Origin: an uncultured Lachnospiraceae bacterium
GTDB taxonomy: Bacteria; Bacillota; Clostridia; Lachnospirales; Lachnospiraceae
Length of the DNA: 6,702 bases
Direction: 5' to 3'
Assembly: GCA_945836565.1 (NCBI GenBank)
Contig: CAMALN010000092.1
Span: 1-6,702 of the forward strand
A program made the position numbers and the translations under genes. Positions 1-6,504 of the stretch are shown here, one piece after another; within the stretch, counting starts at the first letter, position 1, and each line of letters opens with the position of its first letter. A model generated the notes under the pieces. That model was given only the letters and a program-made list of their open reading frames with translations, was not told the origin of the DNA and searched no databases.

Positions 1-6
1 AGGAGG
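1..6 (+). promoter_or_regulatory. Ribosome binding site of the sigma factor gene
   Basis: A perfect AGGAGG sits five bases upstream of the ATG at 12, at the very edge of the window. It fixes the start of the sigma factor. The promoter must lie further upstream, outside the window. Confidence 0.85.
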
Positions 7-11
7 AACAT

Positions 12-656
12 ATGAATAGATTGACAAAAGAGGAACAGGCTGATCTGGTTGAGGCATCGTGTTCAGGCGATGTGGATGCATTCCGAAAATTGATAGAAGA
101 ATTGGCTCCCTTTGTGAAATACGTGGAGAATTCTATCCTTACCGGATATGAGGCAAACGGAATAGATTTGAGTGATGTGTCTAGGGAGGATATAAATATC
201 TCCGGGGTTGTCGGACTTATCAAGAGCGTATACAGATATGATTCATCCTTTGATGCTAAATTCTCTACATATGCCTACAGCTTTATAGCAGAGGAGATCA
301 GGAGACAATTGGATTTTGAATTGAATCGCACAGGGATAACCGGCAGCAGAGATATAACCGGCATCTCTATTGATGAAGATAACGGACTTGCCGAGAGTAT
401 AGAAGCTATGGATGAGTCGGCTCTGGAGAATCTGGTTGAAGAGTGTGAGAATGATGAAACAAGAGAAAGAATTGCTGAAGCATTTGCCACACTCTCTGAA
501 AATGAGAAAAAAGCCCTGTTTATGATACATGGAATTGATTGTGAGAAGACTACTAATTATAAGAAGATTGCAAAGGAGCTTGGAGTATCTGATATAATGG
601 TCAAGGCTATCGTAAATGACGCTACGAAAAAAATCAGCAAAGCATTGGGAGAGTAG
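12..656 (+). CDS. Small sigma-70 family RNA polymerase sigma factor
   Basis: Probable alternative sigma factor, which would direct RNA polymerase to a specific promoter set in the cytoplasm. Residues about 11-42 resemble the first helices of sigma region 2. Residues 59-100 (EDINISGVVGLIKSVYRYD, then KFSTYAYSFIAEEIRRQL) match regions 2.2-2.4 of the sigma-70/SigF type, comparable to the familiar DLIQEGNIGLMKAV...FSTYA pattern. Residues about 160-210 carry region 4 with a helix-turn-helix (YKKIAKELGVSDIMVKAIV). No clear region 3 is seen; instead an acidic linker occupies about 107-155. At 214 aa it is longer than most ECF factors and shorter than typical sigma-28/SigF proteins. The start is well supported by AGGAGG at 1-6, five bases upstream. 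The WYL regulator follows after 2 bp, so the two are surely co-transcribed. The family call is solid; the promoter target is unknown. Confidence 0.88.
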   Translation: MNRLTKEEQADLVEASCSGDVDAFRKLIEELAPFVKYVENSILTGYEANGIDLSDVSREDINISGVVGLIKSVYRYDSSFDAKFSTYAYSFIAEEIRRQLDFELNRTGITGSRDITGISIDEDNGLAESIEAMDESALENLVEECENDETRERIAEAFATLSENEKKALFMIHGIDCEKTTNYKKIAKELGVSDIMVKAIVNDATKKISKALGE

Positions 657-658
657 TT

Positions 659-1909
659 ATGGTGAAAAAGCAACCGGACAACGAATATGCACAGTACATA
701 CCTGAGAGACGCACAGTGCAAATACTGGAGATACTGAAGGATATATCTGATGAACATCATCCTGTCAAACAAAGTGCAATACGTGAGGCAATGTCTGAAA
801 CCGGAGAGGCGACAACAGGAAACGCAGGAACTCTTGCAAATGCAATAGATGAGATACTGCTGCAGATTAATCCTGTTATATACAGTGAAGAGGATGATGA
901 TAAGTATCGCATAAAATACGAGGGGTATAAAGAAAACCGCGTCCTTATAAAGAATGAGATAAAGAACCGGAAGAAGAATGATAAAAAGAGAGGCGAAGAA
1001 GGAAACGATACGAAAAATGAAATGAATAATGGGGCAGAGAGTACGCTGTCGCAAAGAGCACCATATATAACTAATCTTTATTATGTTCACGATTTCACCT
1101 ATGAAGATTTAGATAAGCTCATACAGGCGGTTAGCTTTTCAGCCGCAATAGCCCCGGAGGATAAGGAGAAGCTTATCAGTAAGCTGGTGAATACATCAAG
1201 CAGATATTACAGCTCGCCCTTCTACAATCGTAAAAAGGAGAGTCTGACCTTTAACCCTATGGGAATATACAGCAGAGTACAAAGCAGTGATAGTACGGGA
1301 GATGAACAGCTAAGCTTAAATTTGAAGCTTATTCAGGATGCAATAAACAAAATGCAGCAAATCACCTTTAGGTTTAATGAATATGGTGAGGATGGCAGGC
1401 TTCATGAAAGATATCCGCATACGTTAAGCCCGTATTATATCGTGGTATATCACGATATGTATTATCTGATAGGGGGAAGGGCAGGAAAGGATAAGGCGTC
1501 ACATTTTAGGATAGATTTGATTACCGATATTAAGCCATTGGTAGATGAAAAAGGAAAAGAGATAAAGATAGAGCCTATGTCGAATTTCAAGAACCTTCCA
1601 AAACGTGAGCAGTGGGATCCTGAAAAATATATGAGTGAGCATCTTTATATGGCATATGATGAACCACGTGCCATAAGGCTCAAGATACCAAATGACAGAT
1701 ATACTATTCTAAATGACTGGTTTGGGAAGCACTATAAGAAATGTAAGGACATTTGTGAAAACGGATATGATATTGTAGAGATAAAGACCTCTCCCAATAT
1801 GATAGTCCACTGGGCTATGCAGTATGCGGGAATAGTCGAAGTAATGGATGAGGAGATAAGGGAACAGATAGAGATAGAAATATTAAATTTGCAGAAAAAA
1901 TACCTGTAA
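659..1909 (+). CDS. WYL-domain transcriptional regulator
   Basis: Predicted DNA-binding regulator of the PafB/CapW-like WYL superfamily, whose WYL domain is thought to bind a nucleic acid or other ligand and switch DNA binding. Residues about 15-90 form a winged-helix-like N-terminus (RRTVQILEILKDI, then a second helical stretch). Residues about 93-120 are a lysine-rich, highly charged linker. The WYL core runs from about 225 to 295 and includes QQITFRFNEYGEDG and MYYLIGGRAGKDKASHFRIDLI; the W-Y-L triplet reads Y-Y-L near residue 267, a common variant. The C-terminal part (about 340-416) resembles the WCX extension (AIRLKIPNDRY..., ending in a charged helix). At 416 aa it is longer than the usual 300-350, partly because of the linker. 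The start has GGGAGAG at 647-653, and the gene follows the sigma gene stop by two bases. A role in controlling the adjacent genes is inference. Confidence 0.9.
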   Translation: MVKKQPDNEYAQYIPERRTVQILEILKDISDEHHPVKQSAIREAMSETGEATTGNAGTLANAIDEILLQINPVIYSEEDDDKYRIKYEGYKENRVLIKNEIKNRKKNDKKRGEEGNDTKNEMNNGAESTLSQRAPYITNLYYVHDFTYEDLDKLIQAVSFSAAIAPEDKEKLISKLVNTSSRYYSSPFYNRKKESLTFNPMGIYSRVQSSDSTGDEQLSLNLKLIQDAINKMQQITFRFNEYGEDGRLHERYPHTLSPYYIVVYHDMYYLIGGRAGKDKASHFRIDLITDIKPLVDEKGKEIKIEPMSNFKNLPKREQWDPEKYMSEHLYMAYDEPRAIRLKIPNDRYTILNDWFGKHYKKCKDICENGYDIVEIKTSPNMIVHWAMQYAGIVEVMDEEIREQIEIEILNLQKKYL

Positions 1910-1946
1910 AAAGTTTTTGAATGGATAATTATATAAACTCTCGTAG
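1910..1946 (+). promoter_or_regulatory. Possible weak promoter upstream of the hairpin
   Basis: The short A+T-rich gap after the WYL stop contains TATAAA at 1932-1937, which could serve as a -10 element. Initiation about seven bases downstream would start the transcript near 1944, immediately before the hairpin. No good -35 hexamer lies 16-18 bp upstream; TTGAAT at 1917-1922 is too close. If a promoter exists here it is weak, activator-dependent or read by an alternative sigma factor. Read-through from the WYL gene is equally possible. Confidence 0.25.
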
Positions 1947-2007
1947 AAAGTATCCTCCATAATAGTAGTGTAACTAATTGATGCATTATTATTATGGAGG
2001 GTATTTT
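1947..2007 (+). promoter_or_regulatory. Long RNA hairpin sequestering the ribosome binding site of the 495-aa gene
   Basis: Bases 1947-1972 pair without a gap or mismatch with 1982-2007, giving 26 consecutive pairs and a 9-base loop (ACTAATTGA, 1973-1981). Twenty-one pairs are Watson-Crick. The other five (1950:2004, 1953:2001, 1965:1989, 1968:1986, 1971:1983) are all G:U pairs in the + strand RNA. The opposite-strand transcript would have A:C mismatches at the same places, which suggests the stem works as RNA. The 3' arm contains the Shine-Dalgarno GGAGG at 1996-2000, and the ATG begins at 2008, directly after the stem. Folding should block translation until the stem is opened or cut. As DNA it is also an imperfect palindrome centred at 1977, so a role as an operator cannot be excluded. 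There is no G+C-rich stem plus U-tract, so a simple terminator is less likely. Confidence 0.8.
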
Positions 2008-3495
2008 ATGAGCAGAGATATTTTTAAGACTAAGGCAACCAAGGAGATGGAAGCATTGATTAAGGCTTTCGAGTATGGCAGAGTGTTGATGTTTGATGTA
2101 TACAGGGAGGCAGATAATGATGCCTTGTGTGATATGACACTTTGCTGGAAGTATAGGCTGGGACGGTTTTTGTATGAGGATGCCGATGAGATGGCGGAGA
2201 CCACAGTCGGCAGCAGACCGGCGAGAAGAATAGTGTGTTCAAATGCTCTCTGGTATGAGAAGTGCAGCTATGCTCACGGATTATTGTATAAGAGTAGAAA
2301 GGAACTTGCTGAGTTGGGCTGGTGTATTCACAGGGTTTATGACGGAGATGCTTTTTTTGAGCAGGTTGAGCAGCATATAGTTTTTGTCAGGAAGGAGCTT
2401 GATAAGAAGTATCTGGGATTTAGAAGAAGAGGCATCCCGGTAAGCGATATTATGAGTCGTCTGGTATGGGCGGATATACAGGGGAGACCTGACAAGACTG
2501 ATGCCGCAGAGCGTGTCATGAACAGAAGTGAGCTGGATTTTGAGTTATACGATGTTGTTAAGGATTGTATCAATCCCGTTACGGGAAAGCCGCTTGTAGA
2601 CTTTATGGCGTCGACGCTGACAAACTTTTATGCATTCCGCAATAATGATATAGATTATGATGCGGATGCCTCGATAGAGGCAAATATAATATATGAGAAG
2701 CTGTTTTCTTTTGTAAACAGGGTGGATAAGAAGGTAATAAGACCTCAGATGGATAATTACGGAAGATATAATCGATATGGACTAAAGTTCGAGCTGGGTG
2801 AGCCAAACTGCACAGGAGGATTATCCTACAGGGGAGATACCATGAACTCTGTTGCTACTACAAACAGGGGATATTATTGGCTGCATAAGGAGCAGCAGGG
2901 TGAGTTTGTATGGCCGGAGGAGGCCATAAGACTTATGGAGGTTTATCATACTCCGGGCAACTTTATGGTGCTTCCGTATAGGGAAGGATTTAGTATTAAT
3001 CAGGCAAGGGGAACGGGAGATACAAGAGATTATTTTGATTTGTATTTGCTGGCGATATATAATTTCTTTCTCGAAGCAGCCGGAAGACAGAGTATATACG
3101 AGGTATCATTGGACTTTGTCCTGAAGTATAACAGAAGCCTGGTTACGTTTATGACACAGTTTTTGACTCCGTTTATCGAGGAGGATAAGTGCAGGTTTTC
3201 AGAGAAGGACTGTCAGCTTATAGATGATATAGCAGATACGAGCATGCTTATAAGTAATGTATTACCGGGTTGGGAAGCATTTGTAGAGGATAATATCCTT
3301 CAGGATTTTGTTAACCCTAATGAGCATGGTCATTTTGGAGAGCCAAAGGAGCTTTGGAAGGGACATTTTACCACATATAATAAGTGCAATGGAAAGCCGT
3401 ATAAGGAGGAGCAGTATTTTGAGTTTTGGACCAATGCGGCTGAATGGATACAGAGAAGGAGTAGGAGGATGTTTAATATATGTTCAATAAGTTAA
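2008..3495 (+). CDS. Uncharacterised 495-aa protein (possible DUF6994-type C-terminal half)
   Basis: Function unknown. I see no signal peptide, membrane segment or familiar catalytic motif, so it is probably a soluble cytoplasmic protein. The N-terminal half (about 1-250) is rich in charged and aromatic residues and is not recognised. The C-terminal half carries a conserved-looking block: GDTMNS at 276-281, TPGNFMVLP at 315-323 and RGTGDTRDYFDLYL starting at 334. From memory this pattern resembles the uncharacterised DUF6994 family; that link is tentative and unchecked. Start at 2008 is chosen because GGAGG at 1996-2000 lies seven bases upstream; TTG 1978 and ATG 1981 fall inside the upstream hairpin and lack a ribosome binding site. 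Its translation is probably controlled by that hairpin. The gene overlaps the next one by 16 bp, so the two are co-transcribed and probably translationally coupled. Confidence 0.85.
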   Translation: MSRDIFKTKATKEMEALIKAFEYGRVLMFDVYREADNDALCDMTLCWKYRLGRFLYEDADEMAETTVGSRPARRIVCSNALWYEKCSYAHGLLYKSRKELAELGWCIHRVYDGDAFFEQVEQHIVFVRKELDKKYLGFRRRGIPVSDIMSRLVWADIQGRPDKTDAAERVMNRSELDFELYDVVKDCINPVTGKPLVDFMASTLTNFYAFRNNDIDYDADASIEANIIYEKLFSFVNRVDKKVIRPQMDNYGRYNRYGLKFELGEPNCTGGLSYRGDTMNSVATTNRGYYWLHKEQQGEFVWPEEAIRLMEVYHTPGNFMVLPYREGFSINQARGTGDTRDYFDLYLLAIYNFFLEAAGRQSIYEVSLDFVLKYNRSLVTFMTQFLTPFIEEDKCRFSEKDCQLIDDIADTSMLISNVLPGWEAFVEDNILQDFVNPNEHGHFGEPKELWKGHFTTYNKCNGKPYKEEQYFEFWTNAAEWIQRRSRRMFNICSIS

Positions 3496-4169
3496 GTCTT
3501 ATCAAGAAAGAAACTTATAATGGTGAAATGTTTTCCGGACGATTCAGCATTTTATCAAATGTCATCTCGATAGAAGGAATTGAGAGAATCTATCTGGTGA
3601 ATGGTAATAGTGACATGCCTTATACAATCGATTTGGGGCGTAATAGAAAGCTGGTTGTACCGGAGGATAGTAAGCTTATTATTCATTATGATGCACGAGA
3701 TTTTATCGTTGCAAGGTTACCGATAAATGCGGAGAACTACTTACACCTGGGTGAGCTTGCAAGGGAGAGTGGACTTAAGTATTCCATACCGCGCAAGCTT
3801 TCGGACACAGGCAGCAGGTATTATTCCAAGCTTGAGTATGCTATTGACGATGTTTATTTTGTAAGTAATCACGGCTACTGGGGCAGGAACGGATATGCCC
3901 TTGTGCATAGCAATCGCATTGGTTCTGATGTGTATAGGGATACAACCGTCGATGTATCAAAGGGCAATACAAGCTTTACCATAGATGATACTTGTTATAC
4001 CGGCATATATTGTTCGGATTCACCAAACATGAATTCAAAGGACTGGAAGGAATTCATATATGCTATATTAATGACAGATTATCATATTAGAAGTGGTGAG
4101 GAGTTAGTAGAGCTATTCAAGAGTATTGGATTTGATGAGAGATACATCAAGGATATAGAATTATACTAG
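3480..4169 (+). CDS. Uncharacterised 229-aa soluble protein
   Basis: I do not recognise this protein. It has no hydrophobic membrane segment or signal peptide and looks like a mixed alpha/beta cytoplasmic protein. Visible features are a beta-rich first third (residues about 18-75, including IERIYLVNG and RKLVVPEDSKLIIHY), a middle section with aromatic and glycine residues (VYFVSNHGYWGRNGYALVHSN, roughly 126-146), and a helical C-terminus (KDWKEFIYAILMTDYHIRSGEELVELFKSIGF). The start at 3480 lies inside the end of the preceding gene; AGGAGG at 3463-3468, eleven bases upstream, supports it even though the spacing is slightly long. Met-17 is an alternative start but has no ribosome binding site. 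The 16-bp overlap argues that it works with the 495-aa protein. Base composition matches its neighbours and it shows no break. Confidence 0.82.
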   Translation: MFNKLSLIKKETYNGEMFSGRFSILSNVISIEGIERIYLVNGNSDMPYTIDLGRNRKLVVPEDSKLIIHYDARDFIVARLPINAENYLHLGELARESGLKYSIPRKLSDTGSRYYSKLEYAIDDVYFVSNHGYWGRNGYALVHSNRIGSDVYRDTTVDVSKGNTSFTIDDTCYTGIYCSDSPNMNSKDWKEFIYAILMTDYHIRSGEELVELFKSIGFDERYIKDIELY

Positions 4170-4187
4170 AATTGAGATGATAGGACT

Positions 4188-4238
4188 ATGTTTACATTAA
4201 CAGAAAGATATGAGACGATGCGGGAGAAGGGGAAATAG
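4188..4238 (+). CDS. Possible 16-codon ORF before the phosphatase gene
   Basis: An ATG at 4188 opens a 16-residue frame, MFTLTERYETMREKGK, that stops at 4236-4238, four bases before the phosphatase ATG. The Shine-Dalgarno region of the phosphatase lies inside it, so its translation could couple to that gene. Its own ribosome binding site is poor (only AGG at 4182-4184, three bases upstream). It may be a chance ORF. Confidence 0.2.
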   Translation: MFTLTERYETMREKGK

Positions 4239-4242
4239 AGAG

Positions 4243-4941
4243 ATGAAGATATATTGTATGAGTGATATACATGGATGCCTGGCGGAGTTTGAAGAGGCGT
4301 TAGCGTTGGTTAATGATAATCTTGATGAAAATGATGTTAGGCTTGTTTTGCTTGGAGATTACATTCATGGCGGAAGTGACAATTATGGCGTACTTGATAA
4401 GATAATTGAGCTTCAGAACAGATATGGAAACGACAAGGTTATAGCGCTTATGGGCAATCATGAGGAATTTGTTTTACTTGGAGATTCTACTATCAATCAT
4501 ATGGTAAGAACCTTTGATGAGAATTGGGGTAGTGATGAAGGTGATGATGAAAGATACATATGGTGGATGGAGGATTTGCCCAGATATTATACAGAGGGGA
4601 ACACAATCTTTGTACATGCAGGCATAGAAGAAGAGGCCGGAGATATGTGGGAATGGGGTACTTCAGATGAGGTGTTTGTCGGGAAGTATCCACCTGAAAT
4701 CGGCAAGATTGAGGGACTTGATATGAAGGTTGTGGCAGGTCATGTCGGAACGGCTGAGATTTCAGGTAATGCCAGATTCCATGATATATATTTTGATGGT
4801 GCATCACACTATTACATTGATGGAACCGTTTTAGACAGTGGTGCCATACCGGTTCTCATGGTGGACACGAAAGAGGACAAATACTATCGTGTAACAGAAA
4901 CCGGAAATTGGCTGATACTTCCATATGATGAGGAAAACTAA
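4243..4941 (+). CDS. Calcineurin-like metallophosphatase (PPP/ApaH-type)
   Basis: Predicted two-metal phosphoesterase of the PPP branch, which includes bacterial Ser/Thr protein phosphatases and ApaH diadenosine tetraphosphatases; the substrate here is not evident. Numbered from Met at 4243, metal and catalytic residues are visible in order: D8 and H10 (SDIHG), D39 (GDYIHGG), N72-H73 (GNHEE), H125 (FVHAG) and H167 (AGHVGT). All expected metal ligands are therefore present. The usual GDxxDRG or GDxxARG motif is altered: H42-G43 replace D/A and the arginine that normally contacts phosphate. The 232-aa length is normal for the family. The start at 4243 is preferred over 4210 because GGAGAAGGGG lies just upstream at 4223-4232 and because MKIYCMSDIHG is a typical beginning. 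It is the last gene of the three-gene unit, 73 bp after the previous stop, with no terminator seen between. Confidence 0.9.
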   Translation: MKIYCMSDIHGCLAEFEEALALVNDNLDENDVRLVLLGDYIHGGSDNYGVLDKIIELQNRYGNDKVIALMGNHEEFVLLGDSTINHMVRTFDENWGSDEGDDERYIWWMEDLPRYYTEGNTIFVHAGIEEEAGDMWEWGTSDEVFVGKYPPEIGKIEGLDMKVVAGHVGTAEISGNARFHDIYFDGASHYYIDGTVLDSGAIPVLMVDTKEDKYYRVTETGNWLILPYDEEN

Positions 4942-4966
4942 AAAATAGGATAATAATCATACTCAC

Positions 4967-4995
4967 TTGTCAAAGGTCGGAAAATTGTGTAATAT
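4967..4995 (+). promoter_or_regulatory. Sigma-70-type promoter of the symporter gene
   Basis: TTGTCA at 4967-4972 and TAATAT at 4990-4995 are separated by 17 bp. The first differs from TTGACA at one position and the second from TATAAT at two. Transcription would begin near 5002, giving a leader of about 67 bases. No terminator is seen between the phosphatase stop at 4941 and this promoter, so some read-through from upstream is possible. Confidence 0.6.
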
Positions 4996-5016
4996 TAGAA
5001 GCGTGTCTTGTCGAAA

Positions 5017-5035
5017 AATGTCATATTCTGACATT
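5017..5035 (+). promoter_or_regulatory. Perfect dyad in the symporter leader (operator or small hairpin)
   Basis: AATGTCA (5017-5023) and TGACATT (5029-5035) form a perfect 7-bp inverted repeat around a 5-base centre. It lies about 15 bp downstream of the inferred transcription start and 33 bases before the ATG. This position suits a repressor operator (TGTCA-N5-TGACA) or a leader hairpin. It does not cover the ribosome binding site. The binding protein, if any, is not identified. Confidence 0.4.
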
Positions 5036-5068
5036 GGGGCAAAAAATAAATGGAAAGAGAAGAGGATT

Positions 5069-6493
5069 ATGTGGGAAGCAATTAATGATTTTTTGGTCAA
5101 GGTAGATGATTTTGTCTGGGGTACACCGCTTATGATTTTGATTATTGTAGGTGGTATTCTACTTACTGTTCGTATGGGAGTGTTGCAGATTCGAAAGCTT
5201 CCGCTTGCACTTAAATGGATGGTAAAAAACGAGGAAGATGGCGAAGGTGAAGTAACGTCCTTTGGTGCACTTTGTACGGCTCTTTCGGCTACGATAGGCA
5301 CCGGAAATATCGTCGGTGTTGCAACAGCAATTTGTGCAGGTGGTCCCGGAGCTTTGTTCTGGATGGTTATAACAGCATTCTTCGGAATGGCGACAAAGTA
5401 TGCAGAAGGCCTTTTGGCAGTAAAGTATCGTGTGGTTGATGAAGAGAATCATGCACTAGGAGGCCCGTTCTACTATATCGAAAAAGGTATGGGTCAGGGC
5501 TGGAAATGGCTTGCAAAGATATTTGCATTCTTTGGAATCTGTGTCGGGCTTTTCGGTATAGGAACTTTTTCTCAGGTAAATGGTATTTCATCTGCGGTTA
5601 AGGGATTCTTCGACCCAAATGATTCTTGGACAGTTAAGATTCCGTACATAGGTACATATTCATGGACAGTAGTTATAGCATCATTGATATTGAGTATATG
5701 CGTTGCACTTGTATTGATTGGCGGAATTAAGCGAATATCGAGTGTGTCTCAGGTTATCGTTCCTTTCATGGCAATTCTTTATGTGTTGCTATGTCTGGCA
5801 CTTTTAATTTGCAAGTTCAAGGATATACCAGATGCTTTTGCAGTTATAGTAAAGGGTGCATTTAATCCTAAGGCAGTAACTGGTGGTGTGGTTGGTACTA
5901 TGATAGTTGCGATGCAAAAGGGTGTTGCCAGAGGAATATTTTCAAATGAGTCAGGTCTCGGTTCTGCACCGATTGCAGCGGCAGCCGCAAAGACTAAGGA
6001 GCCGGTTCGCCAGGGTCTCGTATCTATGACAGGAACATTTATCGATACAATTATCATCTGTACTATGACCGGTCTTTCTATCGTACTTACAGGTGCATGG
6101 CAGCAGGAAGGCCTGGAGGGTGTACAGGTTACTACCTATGCATTCCAGCAGGGACTTCCGCTTCCCGGAAAGATAGTTGCGTTTATGTTGATGATTTGTC
6201 TTGTATTCTTTGCATTTACAACAATTCTTGGATGGGATTATTATTCTGAGCGTTGTTTAGAGTATCTGTCAGGCAAGAATAAGACAGCAATTCTTGTATA
6301 CAGATGGTTATATATCTTTGCCGTATTCATCGGACCATATATGACAGTAAAGGCTGTATGGACGATAGCAGATATATTCAATGGTCTAATGGCTATTCCA
6401 AATATGATTGCAATCTTTGCACTTAGCGGTGTGGTTGTGAAAGAGACAAAGGATTTCTTCAAGAGACAGGCTGAGCAGAATATGTTTAAGTAG
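5069..6493 (+). CDS. Sodium:alanine/glycine symporter, AGCS family
   Basis: Inner-membrane secondary transporter that takes up alanine or glycine with Na+. Numbered from Met at 5069 (474 aa, normal for the family), the first membrane segment is at about 20-38. Family signatures follow: GTGNIVGVA at 77-85, GGPGALFWM at 91-99 followed by Val where many relatives have Trp, and NESGLGSAPIAAAAA at 293-307. Several further hydrophobic segments run to the C-terminus, which ends in a charged tail. Start at 5069 is chosen because MWEAINDFLVKVDDFVWGTPLM is a typical AGCS start with a purine-rich GAGAAGAGG just upstream. The in-frame TTG at 4967 overlaps the -35 element and would add 34 charged residues unlike the family. 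The gene has its own promoter, a leader dyad and its own terminator, so it is a monocistronic neighbour. Choice between alanine and glycine cannot be made from sequence. Confidence 0.95.
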   Translation: MWEAINDFLVKVDDFVWGTPLMILIIVGGILLTVRMGVLQIRKLPLALKWMVKNEEDGEGEVTSFGALCTALSATIGTGNIVGVATAICAGGPGALFWMVITAFFGMATKYAEGLLAVKYRVVDEENHALGGPFYYIEKGMGQGWKWLAKIFAFFGICVGLFGIGTFSQVNGISSAVKGFFDPNDSWTVKIPYIGTYSWTVVIASLILSICVALVLIGGIKRISSVSQVIVPFMAILYVLLCLALLICKFKDIPDAFAVIVKGAFNPKAVTGGVVGTMIVAMQKGVARGIFSNESGLGSAPIAAAAAKTKEPVRQGLVSMTGTFIDTIIICTMTGLSIVLTGAWQQEGLEGVQVTTYAFQQGLPLPGKIVAFMLMICLVFFAFTTILGWDYYSERCLEYLSGKNKTAILVYRWLYIFAVFIGPYMTVKAVWTIADIFNGLMAIPNMIAIFALSGVVVKETKDFFKRQAEQNMFK

Positions 6494-6504
6494 AATATGT
6501 TTTT

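Noticed and set aside
557..1090. 177-aa hydrophobic minus-strand ORF across the sigma/WYL junction
   Set aside because: It is the complement of lysine- and glutamate-rich coding DNA, has no family resemblance, and lies opposite two strongly supported genes.
1978..2007. Upstream TTG (1978) and ATG (1981) starts for the 495-aa gene
   Set aside because: Both lie in the hairpin loop and 3' arm and have no ribosome binding site; ATG 2008 has GGAGG at the correct distance.
1947..2007. Intrinsic terminator of the sigma-WYL operon
   Set aside because: The stem is A+T-rich with only four U after it, and those bases are paired in the stem; occlusion of the ribosome binding site explains its position better.
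3308..3490. 60-aa + strand ORF inside the 495-aa gene
   Set aside because: Fully contained out of frame in a well-supported gene, with no ribosome binding site or recognisable motif.
4210..4242. ATG 4210 as start of the phosphatase
   Set aside because: It adds RRCGRRGNRE before the typical MKIYCMSDIHG and lacks a ribosome binding site; GGAGAAGGGG serves ATG 4243.
4967..5068. 34-residue N-terminal extension of the symporter from TTG 4967
   Set aside because: The TTG is part of the -35 element, the extension is charged and unlike AGCS proteins, and ATG 5069 gives the normal family start.
4996..5068. Glycine riboswitch before the symporter
   Set aside because: AGCS genes often have one, but the leader is only about 67 bases and shows none of the expected tandem aptamer structure.
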